Below are positions 10,875 through 22,745 of a stretch of 64,000 bases of DNA, piece by piece. Where the stretch lies: positions 28,230,201 to 28,294,200 of the forward strand of contig OY821771.1 of assembly GCA_963682175.1 (NCBI GenBank), in the 5' to 3' direction. Numbering within the stretch: position 1 is the first letter of the stretch; each line of letters begins with the position of its first letter. This DNA is from Triglochin maritima. Lineage: Eukaryota; Streptophyta; Magnoliopsida; Alismatales; Juncaginaceae. Below the pieces are notes generated by a model. The model ran no database searches. It was not told where the DNA came from and was given only the letters and a program-made list of their open reading frames with translations. Position numbers and translations under genes: made by a program.

Positions 10875-12420
10875 TATATTGCATTCTTTCTTATATGGTT
10901 TGTGTCCAGATATAATAGATGTGATATGTAGATATTCTATACTATCGTTATTCGTAGTTTCAATATGATAACCATTTTGACGTATATCTTTAAAGCTTAG
11001 TAGATTTCTTCTTGATCTACTAGAATATAGAGCTTCACTTATATGTAACTTTGTGCCATTTGGTAATAAAACACAAGCTCTTCCTAAGCCTTCTATTATG
11101 CTTGTAGTGCCAGAAATAGTGTTAACATTTGTTGTTGCTAAACATAATTGAGAAAACAATTACTTTTTAGTATTGTGTTTGTTGTTCCACTCTCTACGAG
11201 ACTTACATCCCCCTTATATCCTTCCATTTTCTTTGGGAGAAGACTAAAATAAAATAAATATAAATGAATAAATATATTTAACCCATAATCATAACGCATT
11301 GAAATAATGTACATACACAAGGAGAAAAGAAAATACATAAAGTGCTTGGGCAAGAAATGATAAGAAAGAAATGACATATATTGATCATAGAAATCAAAGC
11401 TACTACATATCTTGAAAGCTAAAATAAACAGGAAAGGATAACATGGATACTCAAAACTAGATATTGAGATGGACATTTCCATCGTTAACAAATGTGTCCA
11501 CTTTCTCATCGGTATTTAAAAAATATGAGGTATCGAGGTGCGCGTCCATAACAATATTATCAATATTATTCCCAACAAAATTTATTTTGTCACTCTCCTT
11601 TTTCTTAAGTGATACTTGGAGAGTTCGACAAGATGTTTCGGCGTACGACATGTATGCGACCAATGGTTTGTCATTTCACATTTGTAACAACCAATTTCAC
11701 ACTTCTTTGAAGGATGCAAGTCTTTTCCTTTCTCATTTCTTCTATCGTAATTTGGTTTTGAATCATAACCACCATGATGCCAATTACTACGATCACGTCC
11801 TTGACCACAACCATGGTATTGCCTAAGTCCATAGCCATGTCCACTGCCATGTCCACATTTATGATTAAATTAATGTCATTGCATTCGCTTCAGGGAATGG
11901 AAGAGAACCGATGGGTCGTGATTGGTGGTTTTTCATCAAAAACTCATTGTTTTGTTCGGCAACAAGAAGACATGAAGTAAGTTAAGAATATTTTTAAATT
12001 CCACGCTCTCGATATTGTTGCTGCAGAAGCATATTCGAGGCATGAAAAGTAGAGAATGTCTTCTCTAACGTATCATTATCAGTTATCTTTTCTCCACATA
12101 GGTTTAGTTCATATGTGATACGAAACAAGGCCGAATTATATTCAGTTCCAGTTTTACTATCCTGTAACCTTAAATGGATCCATTATCTTTTCTCCACATA
12201 GTTTTAGTTCATATGTTATAGGAAACACGACCGAATTATATTCAATTACAGTTTTAAAATCCTGTAACCTTAAATGGATCCATTCATATCAAGCCTTTGG
12301 AAGAAGGACTTGCCTTTGGTGGCGTACATTTCTCAAAAATTTCATAACTCCAATGGATCATTTACCATTAAATATTCCGCCTTAAGGTCCTCATGAAGTT
12401 GGTGGTGAAGATAATATCCC
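10875..12420 (-). pseudogene. Copia fragment (TNT1-94-like): gag and protease region
   Basis: Continues the element interrupted at 8,840. 10,880-11,200 matches the protease and pre-integrase part of the copy at 20,105-20,764 (SRSRRNLLSFKDIR, NGYHIET). 11,457-11,663 matches the gag C-terminus (SLKKKES, then DGNVH). 11,671-12,420 is degraded gag, including remains of the Arg/Gly/His-rich basic tail and the capsid, in shifting frames. A roughly 100 bp tandem duplication lies within it. The match ends near 12,410, well short of the gag ATG. Confidence 0.75.
12082..12281. repeat. Diverged 100 bp tandem duplication in gag remnant
   Basis: Two head-to-tail copies offset by 100 bases both run from ttatcttttctccacatag to ccttaaatggatccatt. 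They differ at several positions, so the duplication is older than the one at 7,089-7,488. The copy at 21,600-21,710 has a single unit. Confidence 0.8.
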
Positions 12421-12439
12421 CCATCGTATTTTTTTGGTT

Positions 12440-12441
12440 TT

Positions 12442-12473
<32 letters not shown>

Positions 12474-12474
12474 A
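12440..12474. repeat. (TAA)n/(ATT)n microsatellite
   Basis: A run of taa triplets switches to att triplets, making a near-perfect AT palindrome. It sits at the edge of the copia remnant. 12,475-12,735 is AT-rich with nothing I recognise. Confidence 0.85.
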
Positions 12475-12738
12475 TGTCAATAGTCAATAGATGAAATTGA
12501 TAATTTAATTTGTATTTTAGTTTAATTTGAAAATGTAATATTGTTAAGTATGTAAAAAATTAAATTAAATATGTAATTTTCTCCAATAAAAATATAATTG
12601 ATTAAAAATTAAACAAAGATTAAATTCCAAATTAAAACATACTAGTAGTACATTGCCTTAGGAAATATCACATTACCTTACGAAATGCAAATAAAATACG
12701 TAGTACCTGTAAACTTCAAAATACAATAATAAAAGAAG

Positions 12739-13249
12739 CTACATATAGTCATTGGATTCTGCCCAGTCGACGAGTTTTGCTATCATTTTTTGATCTTGCT
12801 CTGTCGGTTTTTCTTTTTTTATCAACGAGTGTAGCATGTTGAACTTTCTTTTTTTGTGATGCATTCGAAACTTCCGTTTTGCTCGTTCGTCCTCCATCTC
12901 CAAGCTATCTTCTCTAACTTTGGCATTGTATTCAATTTGAGCACCAAGTTCATATACACAGGGGTCAGAAACAACCTTTAATGAGCATTTACCTTTTTTC
13001 GGCCTTCTCAGCCTTCTTTACACCTTTGAGACCTATGACTGGTTCTGACGTCATTTCCTCCGGTGTCGGTGTTGAGTGGCCCATAGCGTCATCGGTGCTC
13101 TTTCTTTTCCCAACGCTCCCTGTACGGGGACTATCTTCACCGTCTATTTCCGCAGATGCGACCTCTTCATCGCGTGCAACGCTCACCGTGTATGCTCTAG
13201 AGATAAAAGACTCCCATTTGGGGGTATCTACGCAACGTGACCTAGGCAT
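12739..13249 (-). pseudogene. Unrecognised basic ORF with one frameshift
   Basis: The frame starts at the ATG at 13,249 (MPRSRCVDTPKWESF) and runs open to about 12,990. It meets a stop in an A-rich run (gaaaaaaggtaa), and a one-base shift there reopens a frame to the stop at 12,739. The combined product would be about 170 residues: an acidic, Ser/Thr-rich middle (GKRKSTDDAMGHSTPTPEEM), a Lys/Ala-rich stretch, then a charged helical C-terminus ending WAESNDYM. The layout is reminiscent of the C-terminal part of PIF/Harbinger ORF1-type proteins, but I see no diagnostic motif. GTAAATG at the break could also be a splice donor. GC content is above that of the flanks. Confidence 0.4.
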
Positions 13250-13259
13250 CAAAGTAAAG

Positions 13260-13682
13260 AAATTTGGACCTATAAGTTTACTCGCACTATTTGGCCAATA
13301 AAGATCGAGTACGTGACAAGCAGAAACATTTGAGTCTCAAAAATCCGATTTAATCAATAATATATGGCAACATATGGAGCAAATACAGATTGACAATGTC
13401 TTCTTGTATATTTTGGTTTAATATTTCGGATTTCAATTAATGTAATATGTATTGCGGTTTCTTAATTTTAAATAATATTTTCATGATTTAATATTAATTA
13501 ATAATTATTTTCGAATTAATTAAATATAGTAATTACAATAACAATTATTTAATGTAATTTCTTGATTATTGTGAAAGAATTAAAAAATAAAAAAAGAAAA
13601 TGATGTGGAGAAAAGTGAATGTAGGGTGTTTGGGGGGTTTCACGACATGGTTAAGGAGAATTTGGGGGTGAGTGAGTTGGTA
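13260..13682. other. AT-rich spacer, no gene seen
   Basis: Dominated by taatt/attaat runs between the ORF above and the gypsy LTR at 13,683. No ORF, repeat structure or RNA gene is apparent. Confidence 0.6.
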
Positions 13683-15074
13683 TGATGTTAAAATGTTTTA
13701 ATAACCACAATAGGACAACCACGATGAAGCGGTGGCAAGTACGAGTCGATCCACATGGAGGTGTGTCTGATTCTTTCGAAGGCAAGTGGGAAAAAGAGGA
13801 GAAGAAGTTGTTGATTATGCTAACTAAATTAAACTATGAATGACTTAACAATTAAACTAAACCCCCACGGAGTGGAGGTGTGTAGGTATGTGTGTGTCAG
13901 TGGGTCTTCATTTCAGTTAGAAACAAGTGAAGTTTGTGTGGCATACAAGTAGAAGCTAGTGTAGAATCTGAGTGCAGGATACACAACACTACATGGCAAA
14001 CCATGAACATGCATATCTCACATAAAGTTGAAGTTGATTTTAGATTATCAACATGCAATAAGTACCTAGTGTGACCATTAGAGTATCAATCAATCCTACA
14101 TACAAACTAAATCATACATGTGAATGTGCACCAAAGATGGATCCATACATAACAAGTCATTCCCATCATACAAGCAACAAGATAAACTTTAAAGCTAGCA
14201 TGAGATAAGTACCTAGTGTGGATATTATCACATCTAATACAAATATAAGCATGCTACAAGTATATATCTACATTAAGCATATAAAATGACACAAATAAAA
14301 GAACCCATCACTAGCACATAATCTACATCACCTCCACCCCAAAGGGGATGGAATTACTCACTACTCATTAAGAAAAACGAAATTAAACTAAGCATGCAAG
14401 AATTGAAAAGAGACATTATAAAACTAACAAAACTTAATTTATTACTCACTCACCTTACAAGTAGTCTCTCTCCACCAGAGTTTTGCTCCTAGACTTTACT
14501 CCTAGTAGAGAGAATGACCACCAAGAGAGGAGATGTAGTACAAAGGAGGAGGAAGAGTTCTATTTATAGCCATGAAAAAGGTAACCCAGGACAATCCCCC
14601 GGTATGGGACTAAATGCATACTATAAATGGAAATAAAACAACATAATCCACGACCCGACTAAGACACACATGATTTGCAGCCATCTGGAATGCTGATTGG
14701 CAGTCTTGTTGTCTTGGATCGCGTCTGGATTTCGGTGGCTCATTTCTGGCTTGATTTCCATATGTTTGATGAACCCGATTTGGTTGTTCATGGTTAGGCC
14801 CGAATCTAATTGCCAAAATACTCCTCATGATGGTGTGGAGCTTCTTGATTTACTCATTGGTTCTTTTGGTTTTACATCCGGGTCATTCTCTCTTTCATCT
14901 CAGTCAATAAGTCTTGCAACTTAGCCATTTTCCTTGCTTTTAAGTCCTTTTTGAGTCTCTTCTTCTCAACCAGTTTATACCTAAAACTTAAACATAAAAC
15001 TCGTTACGTAGCATTGCTTAGGCTAACAATAAAGGATATAAGACATAAATATATGCATGATATGATGTCAATCA
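13683..15074 (-). repeat. Athila-like 3' LTR
   Basis: Ends TGATGTTA (plus coordinates 13,683 on) and ATCA (15,074). Homology to 5,593-7,156 runs throughout in inverse orientation, for example the segment cgatccacatgga against cgtggatcgacccg. Degenerate repeats of aagtacctagtgtgg occur at about 14,061 and 14,206. The length is about 1.39 kb. Confidence 0.65.
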
Positions 15075-15092
15075 AATACCCCACACCTAACT

Positions 15093-16600
15093 TTTGCTAG
15101 TCCCGAGTAAAACAAAGAAAGAGAAAAATGAAAGAAAGGAAGAACATTCGCAAAACAGGAAAATCCTAACTCAGTTTCGTAGGAATCACGGTTGCACTTA
15201 GCACGTGCAACAAGCCGTTAAACCTCCTTGTTGCCAAGGAGGAGGAGTGGTCTCCTGAGGGTTTTCAACGGATATACCCACAAAATCCGAACATAGATGC
15301 ATTATTCAACCTAGCAACACGACTCGATGGGTTTATTTTCGTCGGTCATTATCACGGTAATTCTACGGGCTGACTCTCTATATGTATTCAGTCCACACCC
15401 TAGCCTAATAAATCATTCGTGCAAGTTAATTAAGGACTTAAGTGAAAGACAATGGAAACCTTAACATCCTTAAGTGATACAAAGTATAAAGTCCATTAAG
15501 GTTCTTATTTGCATTACCATTTCCTCTTTTTTATTCCTTTTCTTTAGTTCTTTTTTTAATATTTTTTTAGTTGGTGTGTAATTTTCCCAGGGTCAAGTTT
15601 TGTACATCATTTCCTATGAGGACTTACACTATCATGTACACCTTTTCCAATATCTCCCAATATGGCGATCCCTACCACCCGTGTAACGGGAGTTCGGTCG
15701 GTGCATCCCAAGTTAGATGACTCGACAGCACCAGGCACTAAGTCCCCCTCAGACCTAATTTCCTGAGTGAAAGGAGCCGTGCGAGAAGAGAGAACACCTA
15801 CTCATTTATTTCTTATCTACACATGAACCAAAATCCCTACACTTAAAGTTTCACAACTAGATTGTAAGGGTCTCTTACTACGACAAACTTCCTTATACTA
15901 ACAGACACGAATTATTTGACTACTAGCTCTAGGGTGAACTTGTTTATTTGTTTGAGTACTGAAACCCTATGATTACACGCCCCCGAGGGAACACCGGGGA
16001 GCATCCTTACGACTCGATAAGAACTAAAGCCGGTGTACTAGATATCCTAATGCATCAAGTTCAAGTCAATTTTGGGAGATTTTTTTTACTTTGCCTCTCA
16101 ACGGTTTCGCACATGCTAAACACACGCAAAACCCACAAAACATTTTTTTTGCAAACACATGATGATTTTGAAAGAAATGTGAAAATTTAAAGTACTTGCC
16201 AAGCAAAAGAAGACAAGTCACCTAAGGATCATGGCAAGCAGATATATCGATATTAAATGCAGCACACTAACATGACCCTAAGAGTGCACAGAAAAGAAAA
16301 TAAAAACAAAAGGAGAAAGATTCGACTATGTACACACGTAAAACACCCCCACGCTTACTTCATGCATTGTCCTCAATGAATGTGAGCATGATACTACATG
16401 GATTTAGGAATGAAAAAGAAAATATCTCACCAACGTGAAACACAAAGAGAAGTTCATGGTTATGTTGATGGACACAAACCCGAATTCCCCTCAAATCCTG
16501 TGAAATACTAAAGAAGAGATACAAATACATGAAAGAAATGTGGCCCAAATACACAAGGGTTGCGGCCCACAACAATCAATGCTCACTCATGAAGTCTTTC
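15093..16600 (-). other. Gypsy 3' internal region, noncoding
   Basis: The right-hand limit is the end of the integrase remnant. The first 700 bases are homologous to 4,820-5,576. Athila-type elements can carry an env-like ORF here, but none is open; only short unrelated frames are present. 16,600-16,700 contains a small inverted pair (caaccattcatgc / gaatggttg). Confidence 0.55.
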
Positions 16601-16689
16601 TCATTTTTTTTTCAAATTCAACTTTGTACAAACATGAAATCTCAACCATTCATGCAAGAACATGAATGGTTGAGTGCGACAGAGGTTCA

Positions 16690-17650
16690 TAAAGGAACAT
16701 GACCTCATCGACATCAGGTGATGCTCCCTATAAGTAAGGTTTGAGGCGTTGTCCATTAACTTTGAACACGTCCCCATTCCCTGGATTCAGGATTTCAACC
16801 CCACCACGAGGAAATACGGTTTACACAATAAAAGGGTCAGACCAGCGACTGCGGAGCTTACCCGCAAACAGATGAAGCTGGGAATTGTAGAGCAACACCT
16901 TCTGCCCAGTCGTAAACACCTTTCGCATCATCATGCGACCATGAAACATCTTGGCTCGGAACTTATGAATTTTGGCATTTTGATACGCATCATTGCTTAG
17001 CTCTTACAATTCCACAATGTTGAGTTTACGCTGCACCCCTGCTTGATCAAGATCCATATTCAGGTTCTTAATCGCCCAGAAAGCATGATGCTCGAGCTCA
17101 ACTGGTAGGTGCAAGCCTTGCCGTACACTACCTGATATGGGGATATACCCAAATTGGTCTTATACACGGTGCGGAAAGCCCACAACGCGTCATACAACTT
17201 AGTCGATCAATCCTCCCTCAAGGAATTAACCGTCTTCTCAAGGATTTGCTTAATTGACGGCTAGAGACTTTGACCTGCCCACTAGTTTGAAAAGAGAATG
17301 CCAGTAGAATCCAGATTGGAGCACCTTGGTGGTAGTTTTCTTTGCTCCAAAGTATCCTCCAGATGCCTCAGAGTGGCATAATTGGAGCACAATTTGGAAC
17401 TCAGTATTTGGAACGCACCGCCTGAAAAGTTGGTCAGAGAAGTATTTGAATAGATAGGGGTCGTCCCAGTGAAAGAATCTGACATAGGATCTAAATTTGG
17501 TTTGGTCAGATTTTGGCCAACCCACAAGAAGTTGCTCAGTCAGGAGGTAGTTCACGATGTCGGCAAACCAAGGGTTATCTTCGATCGTGAACAATTGCTC
17601 ATCAGGAAATTTGTCAGTAATAATTTGATCATGTGGGTTGGTCGTCTCAA
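16690..17650 (-). pseudogene. Gypsy integrase remnant
   Basis: The upstream part (17,650-17,250) encodes the N-terminal region and zinc-binding domain, with residues typical of Athila/Tat integrases: PWFADIVNYLL, DDPYLFKY, RRCVP, and CHSEASGGYFGAKKTTTKVL ending FYWHSLFK. The DDE core is mostly missing. Farther down, frames encode KLYDALWAFRT (near 17,190), then KLRSRWS...PF and NPGNGDVFKVNGQRLKPYL (near 16,850-16,745), the C-terminal integrase region. Many stops and shifts show an old inactive copy. Confidence 0.8.
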
Positions 17651-17655
17651 CTTGT

Positions 17656-18013
17656 AATGCTTGTAATCTATTTTTGTTGTATTGTTGTTCTCTTACAAAT
17701 GGTAAATTCTAGTGCTTTATATAGGCACTTACATGACCCTACAACTTCCAAATATAAAGACTACATAAACATGATCATTCAAGATCATTACACCCTCTAC
17801 TTAAATTGCATACATAATTAGGACGAAAATTACACAAAAATGAAAAGACTCTTGTCTCTTCCACTCCCTCAACCTTTTGTCTTCCTTATTGTTGAGTCAT
17901 CAACTCCTAGATGACTCACCCTCCATAGATAATGTGGCAAGTGACTAGGATGCCACATAGGGTTAAGTCGCCACCTAGGATTAAGTTCAATTCTCAATAA
18001 GTCGCCACCAAGT
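17656..18013 (-). repeat. LTR-like fragment with TATA box
   Basis: Lies between the gypsy integrase end and the truncated copia RT. On the minus strand it has a TATA-like cctatataaagc near 17,725-17,736, followed by A-rich leader-like sequence, and two short repeats around gtcgccacc (17,967, 18,001). No LTR end or coding sequence is visible. It could be part of a third LTR family. Confidence 0.35.
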
Positions 18014-18885
18014 CTTCATCATTCTCTCGAGGACGGAAATGATCCTTTTCAGCACTAAGAGAACGAACAACCATTAGAGAACTTAATGAATGAGCTTTTT
18101 CCATAGTAAAATGTTTTAATGTCTTCTCTATACAATTTGATTGATGAATGAAAACTCCATTTTGTAAGTGCTCGATCTGCAGGCCAAGACAAATTTAGTT
18201 ACACCAAGGTCTTTCATTTCAAATTCGTTCTTCAAATATTTGGCAGTTCTTTCAATCTCTTCAGGGTTCCCAATGATATTCAAGTCATCAACAAATACAA
18301 CAATAATTACAAAGCTAGATGTTGATTTTCTAATAAAAACACATGGTCTTATGAGATTATTTTAAATCCTTCTTTAAGAAGACTTTCACTAAGACGATTG
18401 TACCACATTCGTCCGGATTGTTTTAATCCGTATAAAGACCTTTTCAATTTTATAGAATACATCTCTCGAGATTTTGTATTGCATGTGTTTGGTAGTTTTA
18501 ATCCTTCTGGGATGTTCATGAAAATGTCGTTATCTAGTGATCCATATAGATAAGCTGTAACAACATCCATAAGTCGCATTTCAAGTTTTTCTCCAATTGC
18601 AAGGCTAATAAAAAATCTAAGAGTTGTTGCATCCACTACAGGTGAATACGTTTCTTCATAGTCAACTCCTGGTATTTGTGTAAAACCTTGTGCAACAAGT
18701 CTTGCCTTGTATCTTACAATTTCATTTTTCTCATTTCTTTTAATTACAAATAACCACTTGTATCCTACTGGTTTTACATTATTTGGTGTCAGAACTACAG
18801 GTCCAAGCACATGATGTTTCTCAAGTGAGTTCAGTTCTTCTTCAATTGTATTTTCCATTGTGGCCAATCTTTTCTGTGTTGACAC
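18014..18885 (-). pseudogene. Copia reverse transcriptase, truncated
   Basis: The long frame (18,885-18,349) carries GYKWLFVIKR, the palm region YKARLVAQGFTQIPG, an otherwise conserved RLMDVVTAYLYG (usually DVKTAFL) and LKRSLYGLKQSGRMWYN. The catalytic box follows in another frame near 18,300-18,280 as FVDDLNII instead of YVDD. The tail reads to the segment upstream of RNase H and then diverges at about 18,014. RT would synthesise element cDNA in the cytoplasm; this copy cannot. Confidence 0.85.
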
Positions 18886-19400
18886 TCTTCAATTGATTTT
18901 GGCTCACAATATTCAACATTCATCACATCATTTGCTAAAGCGTATATGAATGTTTCATCGATAATGGTTCTATTTTGGTTCCATCTTTTTCCATTGTGCA
19001 CATAATTGATCGAGATCTCATCATCATTTTCATTGTCTGGTACATGTACCTCTTTTGGAAATTTGTCATTGTCCATTTGTTGTTGTGTTATCACCTCGAC
19101 AGGGGTTTCAATAATATCACCAACTGCGTTATTTTGCTCTTTCTTTTTCCGTGGATTTGCATCTTTGGAACTGATTGGTCTTCCACGTTTTCGACGTATA
19201 ATATATTCATTTGTAACATTAGGAATATCAATCCGAGCAGGTGCATTTAGAGTTGGTATATTCGACTTTGTGACTCTTTTAGTATCAATGAATGTATCAG
19301 GCAACTCATTTGCAATTCTTTGTAAATGTATAATCTTTTGAACTTCAAGTTCACATTGACCTGTTCGAGGGTCTGGAATTGATGATGCATTCCAAGTCAC
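18831..19400 (-). pseudogene. Copia pol linker between integrase and RT
   Basis: A 189-residue frame without a catalytic motif bridges integrase and RT. It contains a basic AT-hook-like segment (RRKRGRPISSKD) and an acidic tail, common in this copia group. It overlaps neighbouring frames, which marks frameshifts rather than a separate protein. Confidence 0.7.
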
Positions 19401-20050
19401 TTCTTTGTTTTCTAATTTTTTTTTCTCCCGCTAAGATTGGGAATTCATTCTCATTAAATTGACAATCAGCAAATCGTGATGTGAAAATATCACCGGTTAA
19501 CGGCTCTAAATATTTTTTGATTGATGGAGATTCAAAGCCAATATATATTCTCAATCTTCTTTGAGGTCCCATCTTTGTACGTTGTGGTGGTGCAATTGGC
19601 ACATAAACGGAACAACCAAAAACCTTTAGATGAGACAGATTTGGTTCACCACCGGAGACCAATTGTAAAGGGGAGTATTTATGATAAGCAGTTGGTCTTA
19701 TTCTTATAAGTGTAGCAGCATGCAAAATGGCATGTCCCCTGGCAGAGTAATTTAGATCTCATTACCAATGGTCTAGCAATTAATTGTAATCTCTTAATCA
19801 AGGATTCAGCTAGACCATTTTGTGTATGGACATGAGCTACAGGATGCTCAATTGTGATCCCAACATACATGCAATAATCGTTAAACGTTTGGGATGTAAA
19901 TACTCCAGCATTGTCAAGTCGAATTTTCTTAATTGGATAATCTGGGAAATGTGCTCTCAATTTGATTAATTCTATTAGAAGTCTAGCAAATGCGACATTT
20001 CGAGTTGATAAAAGGCAAACGTGTGACCATCGGGTTGATGCATCTATCAA
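19351..20050 (-). pseudogene. Copia integrase core
   Basis: Two overlapping frames (20,050-19,679 and 19,725-19,351) encode the integrase catalytic core and C-terminus. Visible landmarks are IRLDNAGVFTSQTF, HTQNGLAESLIKRLQ with the catalytic Glu, then HLKVFGCSVYVPIAPPQRTK and GIYIGFESPS-like residues. A frameshift near 19,700 and the break at 20,050-20,105 disrupt it. Confidence 0.85.
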
Positions 20051-20104
20051 TACTATAAAATAACAAAATGGTCCACACGGAGGAGTAATGGGTCCACAAA
20101 TATC

Positions 20105-20764
20105 TCATTGGATTCGCTCTAAAAATGTAGGCATTTCATTTTCAATTTTATTTGTGGAAGACCTTATTATCATTTTTCCAAGGGAGCATGTTGCACATGA
20201 AAAATTCTTTGATGAAGGAATCTTCAAGTTCCTCATCGTGTGCCCACTTGAATTTTCAATAATTCTTCGCATCATTATGGCACCTGGGTGACCCAATCTG
20301 TCATGCCACGTTTCAAAATTTTGATCGACTAACTTTTTGTTAGTGATCCTATTTGATTCAATAGGATTTATGAATGTGCTATATAACCCAGAAGAGAGAG
20401 CTTGCATTTTTTCCAACACAATTTTCTGGCCAGACACATTAGATGTAATGTGGAGATACTCAATATTATCTTCGTTCACTGTCTCAATGTGATAACCATT
20501 AAGACGTATATCCTTAAAACTTAGTAGATTTCTTCTGGATCTACTAGAGTATAGAGCATCACTTATTAATAATTTTGTAATTTTAGATAACAAAACACAA
20601 GCTCTTCCGGAGCCTTCAATCAAATTGCTAGTGCCAGAAATTGTGTTGACATTTGTTTTTGCTAAATGTAATTGGGAAAAGTATTTTGTAATTTTCAAGA
20701 TGGTGTTTGTTGTTCCACTGTCTAGTAAACATTGGTCTCCATCATTTGGTATAGCATTAGTCAT
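20105..20764 (-). pseudogene. Copia protease and integrase zinc domain
   Basis: The N-terminal third is the aspartic protease with active site LLDSGTTNTI (DSG rather than DTG). A conserved SRSRRNLLSFKDIR follows, then the HHCC pre-integrase domain with WHDRLGHPG and CATCSLGK. The frame ends just before the integrase core, which resumes at 20,050 in another frame. The protease would have cleaved the Gag-Pol polyprotein. Confidence 0.85.
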
Positions 20765-20960
20765 ATCTTTGTCTTTCTAAAAACAAAAGAAAAATATAAT
20801 AAATTTGATTTTATTGTAGCAGTATATTATATAAGAGTTAGAGTTAAAAGACTTAAATATTGATAAAGTCGAAAGCAAATATTCAAGGTTCAAGCATTAC
20901 AAATATAGGAAGATAAAAGACCAAAATTCTAGGTGAACGGAAATCAAACAATAAGAAAAA

Positions 20961-22001
20961 CTACATATTATGGTGGACATTTCCATTATCGGTTAATGTT
21001 TCGGTATTTTCATCATTTAGAAGAAAATCAGAAACAACCAAGTGTGTATCCATGAGCATTCCATGTTGATTATTCTCAATAAAGTTCATTTCAGGACTTT
21101 CTCTCTTCTTGAGTGATGCTTGATAGAGCTCAACAAGATGTTTTGGCGTACGACATATACGCGACCAATGATTTTTCATGCCACATTTGAAGCAAGCATT
21201 TTCAGATTTCCTTGGAGGATGTTGCATTCCATTTCCCTTAGCATTTCTCCCATTATTATTTGCTTTGAAATTATGACCACTACGATTATTACGACCACGT
21301 CCACGACCACGCCCTTGGTGTTGCCCACGCCCACGTTTGTGGTTAAATGATGTCGCATTCGCGTCAGGTAATGACTCACGTTTGTGTCCATGATTAGCCT
21401 CCTTCACTTCGGGGAATGGAACAGAACCGGTGGGTCGAGATTGATGATTTTTCATCAAGAGTTCATTGTTTTGCTCGGCAACTAAAAGACATGATATTAG
21501 TTCAGAATATCTCTTAAAACCATGCTCTCGATATTGCTGCTGCAGGAGCATATTCGAGGCATGAAATGTAGAGAATGTTTTCTCTAACATATCATTATCA
21601 GTAATTGTTTCTCCACATAATTTAAGTTCGGATGTGATCTGAAATATTGTTGAATTATACTCGCTTACAGATTTAAAATCTTGTAATCTCAAATGTATCC
21701 ATTCATAACGAGCTTTTGGGAGAATCACTTGTTTTTTGTGGTCATACCTTTCTTTCAGATTTTTCCATAGTTCTAACGGATCTTTCACCGTTAAATATTC
21801 AGCTTTTAGGCCCTCATGAAGATGATGTTGGAGAAAAATCATTGCTTTGGCATGCTCCTGCGGGGAGGCCTTATTTGCTTCTTTGATTGTTTCTCCAAGA
21901 TTATTTGCTGTGAGATGAATCTCAGCATCGAGGGTCCAAGGGAGATAATTTTTTCCCGAAATATCAAGGGCAGCAAATTCAATCTTGGTGAGGTTTGCCA
22001 T
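20961..22001 (-). CDS. Copia gag polyprotein, open frame
   Basis: The start is the ATG at 22,001 (MANLTKIEF), the conserved gag start in this family; the 14-residue upstream extension is not conserved. The 346-residue product is uninterrupted. It has the UBN2-type gag domain (ALDISGKNYLPW, YLTVKDPLELW, LRLQDFKSVSEYN, LLVAEQNNELL), then a basic Arg/Gly-rich tail (HQGRGRGRGRNN) and a CCHC knuckle (CFKCGMKNHWSRIC). It would form cytoplasmic virus-like particles around element RNA. An intact gag beside a broken pol could in principle act in trans, but there is no evidence of expression. Confidence 0.85.
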   Translation of the reverse strand: MANLTKIEFAALDISGKNYLPWTLDAEIHLTANNLGETIKEANKASPQEHAKAMIFLQHHLHEGLKAEYLTVKDPLELWKNLKERYDHKKQVILPKARYEWIHLRLQDFKSVSEYNSTIFQITSELKLCGETITDNDMLEKTFSTFHASNMLLQQQYREHGFKRYSELISCLLVAEQNNELLMKNHQSRPTGSVPFPEVKEANHGHKRESLPDANATSFNHKRGRGQHQGRGRGRGRNNRSGHNFKANNNGRNAKGNGMQHPPRKSENACFKCGMKNHWSRICRTPKHLVELYQASLKKRESPEMNFIENNQHGMLMDTHLVVSDFLLNDENTETLTDNGNVHHNM

Positions 22002-22726
22002 GATAATAGCTTCAATAAAACAAATAATTAAAAAATACACCATACCATTAAGACCGAAAGGTGAACATTATTAGCATAAACTTATACCTATAATATTCAT
22101 AATTATTTTTACCATCTCCGGTAACAAAAAGAAAAGAAATAATTCTTATTCCTTCTCTGAAAGACTACAACCAAATCATTAGTTACCAACAAACTCATTT
22201 TTTTAGCCATTTATTTATTGGCTTTATTTTCTATGCACCATTTGTTTTTCATATTGGTTTTAGAGAGGAAAAAAACAATGTGAGGTAATGGTTTTCAAAA
22301 GAAAAAAACGAACAAACCAAATATGAGTGTATATATGTTGGATTTCCTTCTTCTTTTTATTATTATTATTAAGTCTCCAAGTGTATTTTTATAAGATCCT
22401 AATGGAGTGGTTAAGAACGTAATTGGTAAATTGGATAACTAAAACAGTGTTAGTAAATTATCATACGATAAACATAATTTTGTAGAAAATTCATCTACAA
22501 TTATTTATAATAATATGTCACGTCTTACAATTATTTACTTATGAGATGAACAAATATAATAATAAAAAATAGAGCATGTGCATGAACAAATATATTCAAA
22601 ATAACGCATGTGAATTTGTCGTATCGAGAACTTGTGATTAATACACACAAACTTACAAATGTAGTTGACATATTGTTAAGTCTACTAGTTTGTTACCTTG
22701 AGCGTGTTTGAAGACTTTAATCGATA

Positions 22727-22745
22727 GAGCTTCGTGCTGATAACG
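22727..22745 (-). other. Primer binding site of copia element
   Basis: Directly inside the 5' LTR end, the minus strand reads CGTTATCAGCACGAAGC. TTATCAGCACG after an ACAACA LTR end is a recurrent arrangement in this plant copia group. It is not a classic TGGTATCAGAGC site. Confidence 0.6.

Larger units (their letters stand above)
13683..17650 (-). mobile_element. Truncated Athila-like Ty3/gypsy element
   Basis: From right to left on the minus strand: integrase remnant (17,650-16,690), a long noncoding 3' region, polypurine tract (about 15,090-15,075) and 3' LTR. Everything upstream of integrase (gag, protease, RT, RNase H, 5' LTR) is missing, with an abrupt end near 17,650. It shares its LTR and 3' region with the plus-strand element at 4,820-7,156. 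Confidence 0.75.
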
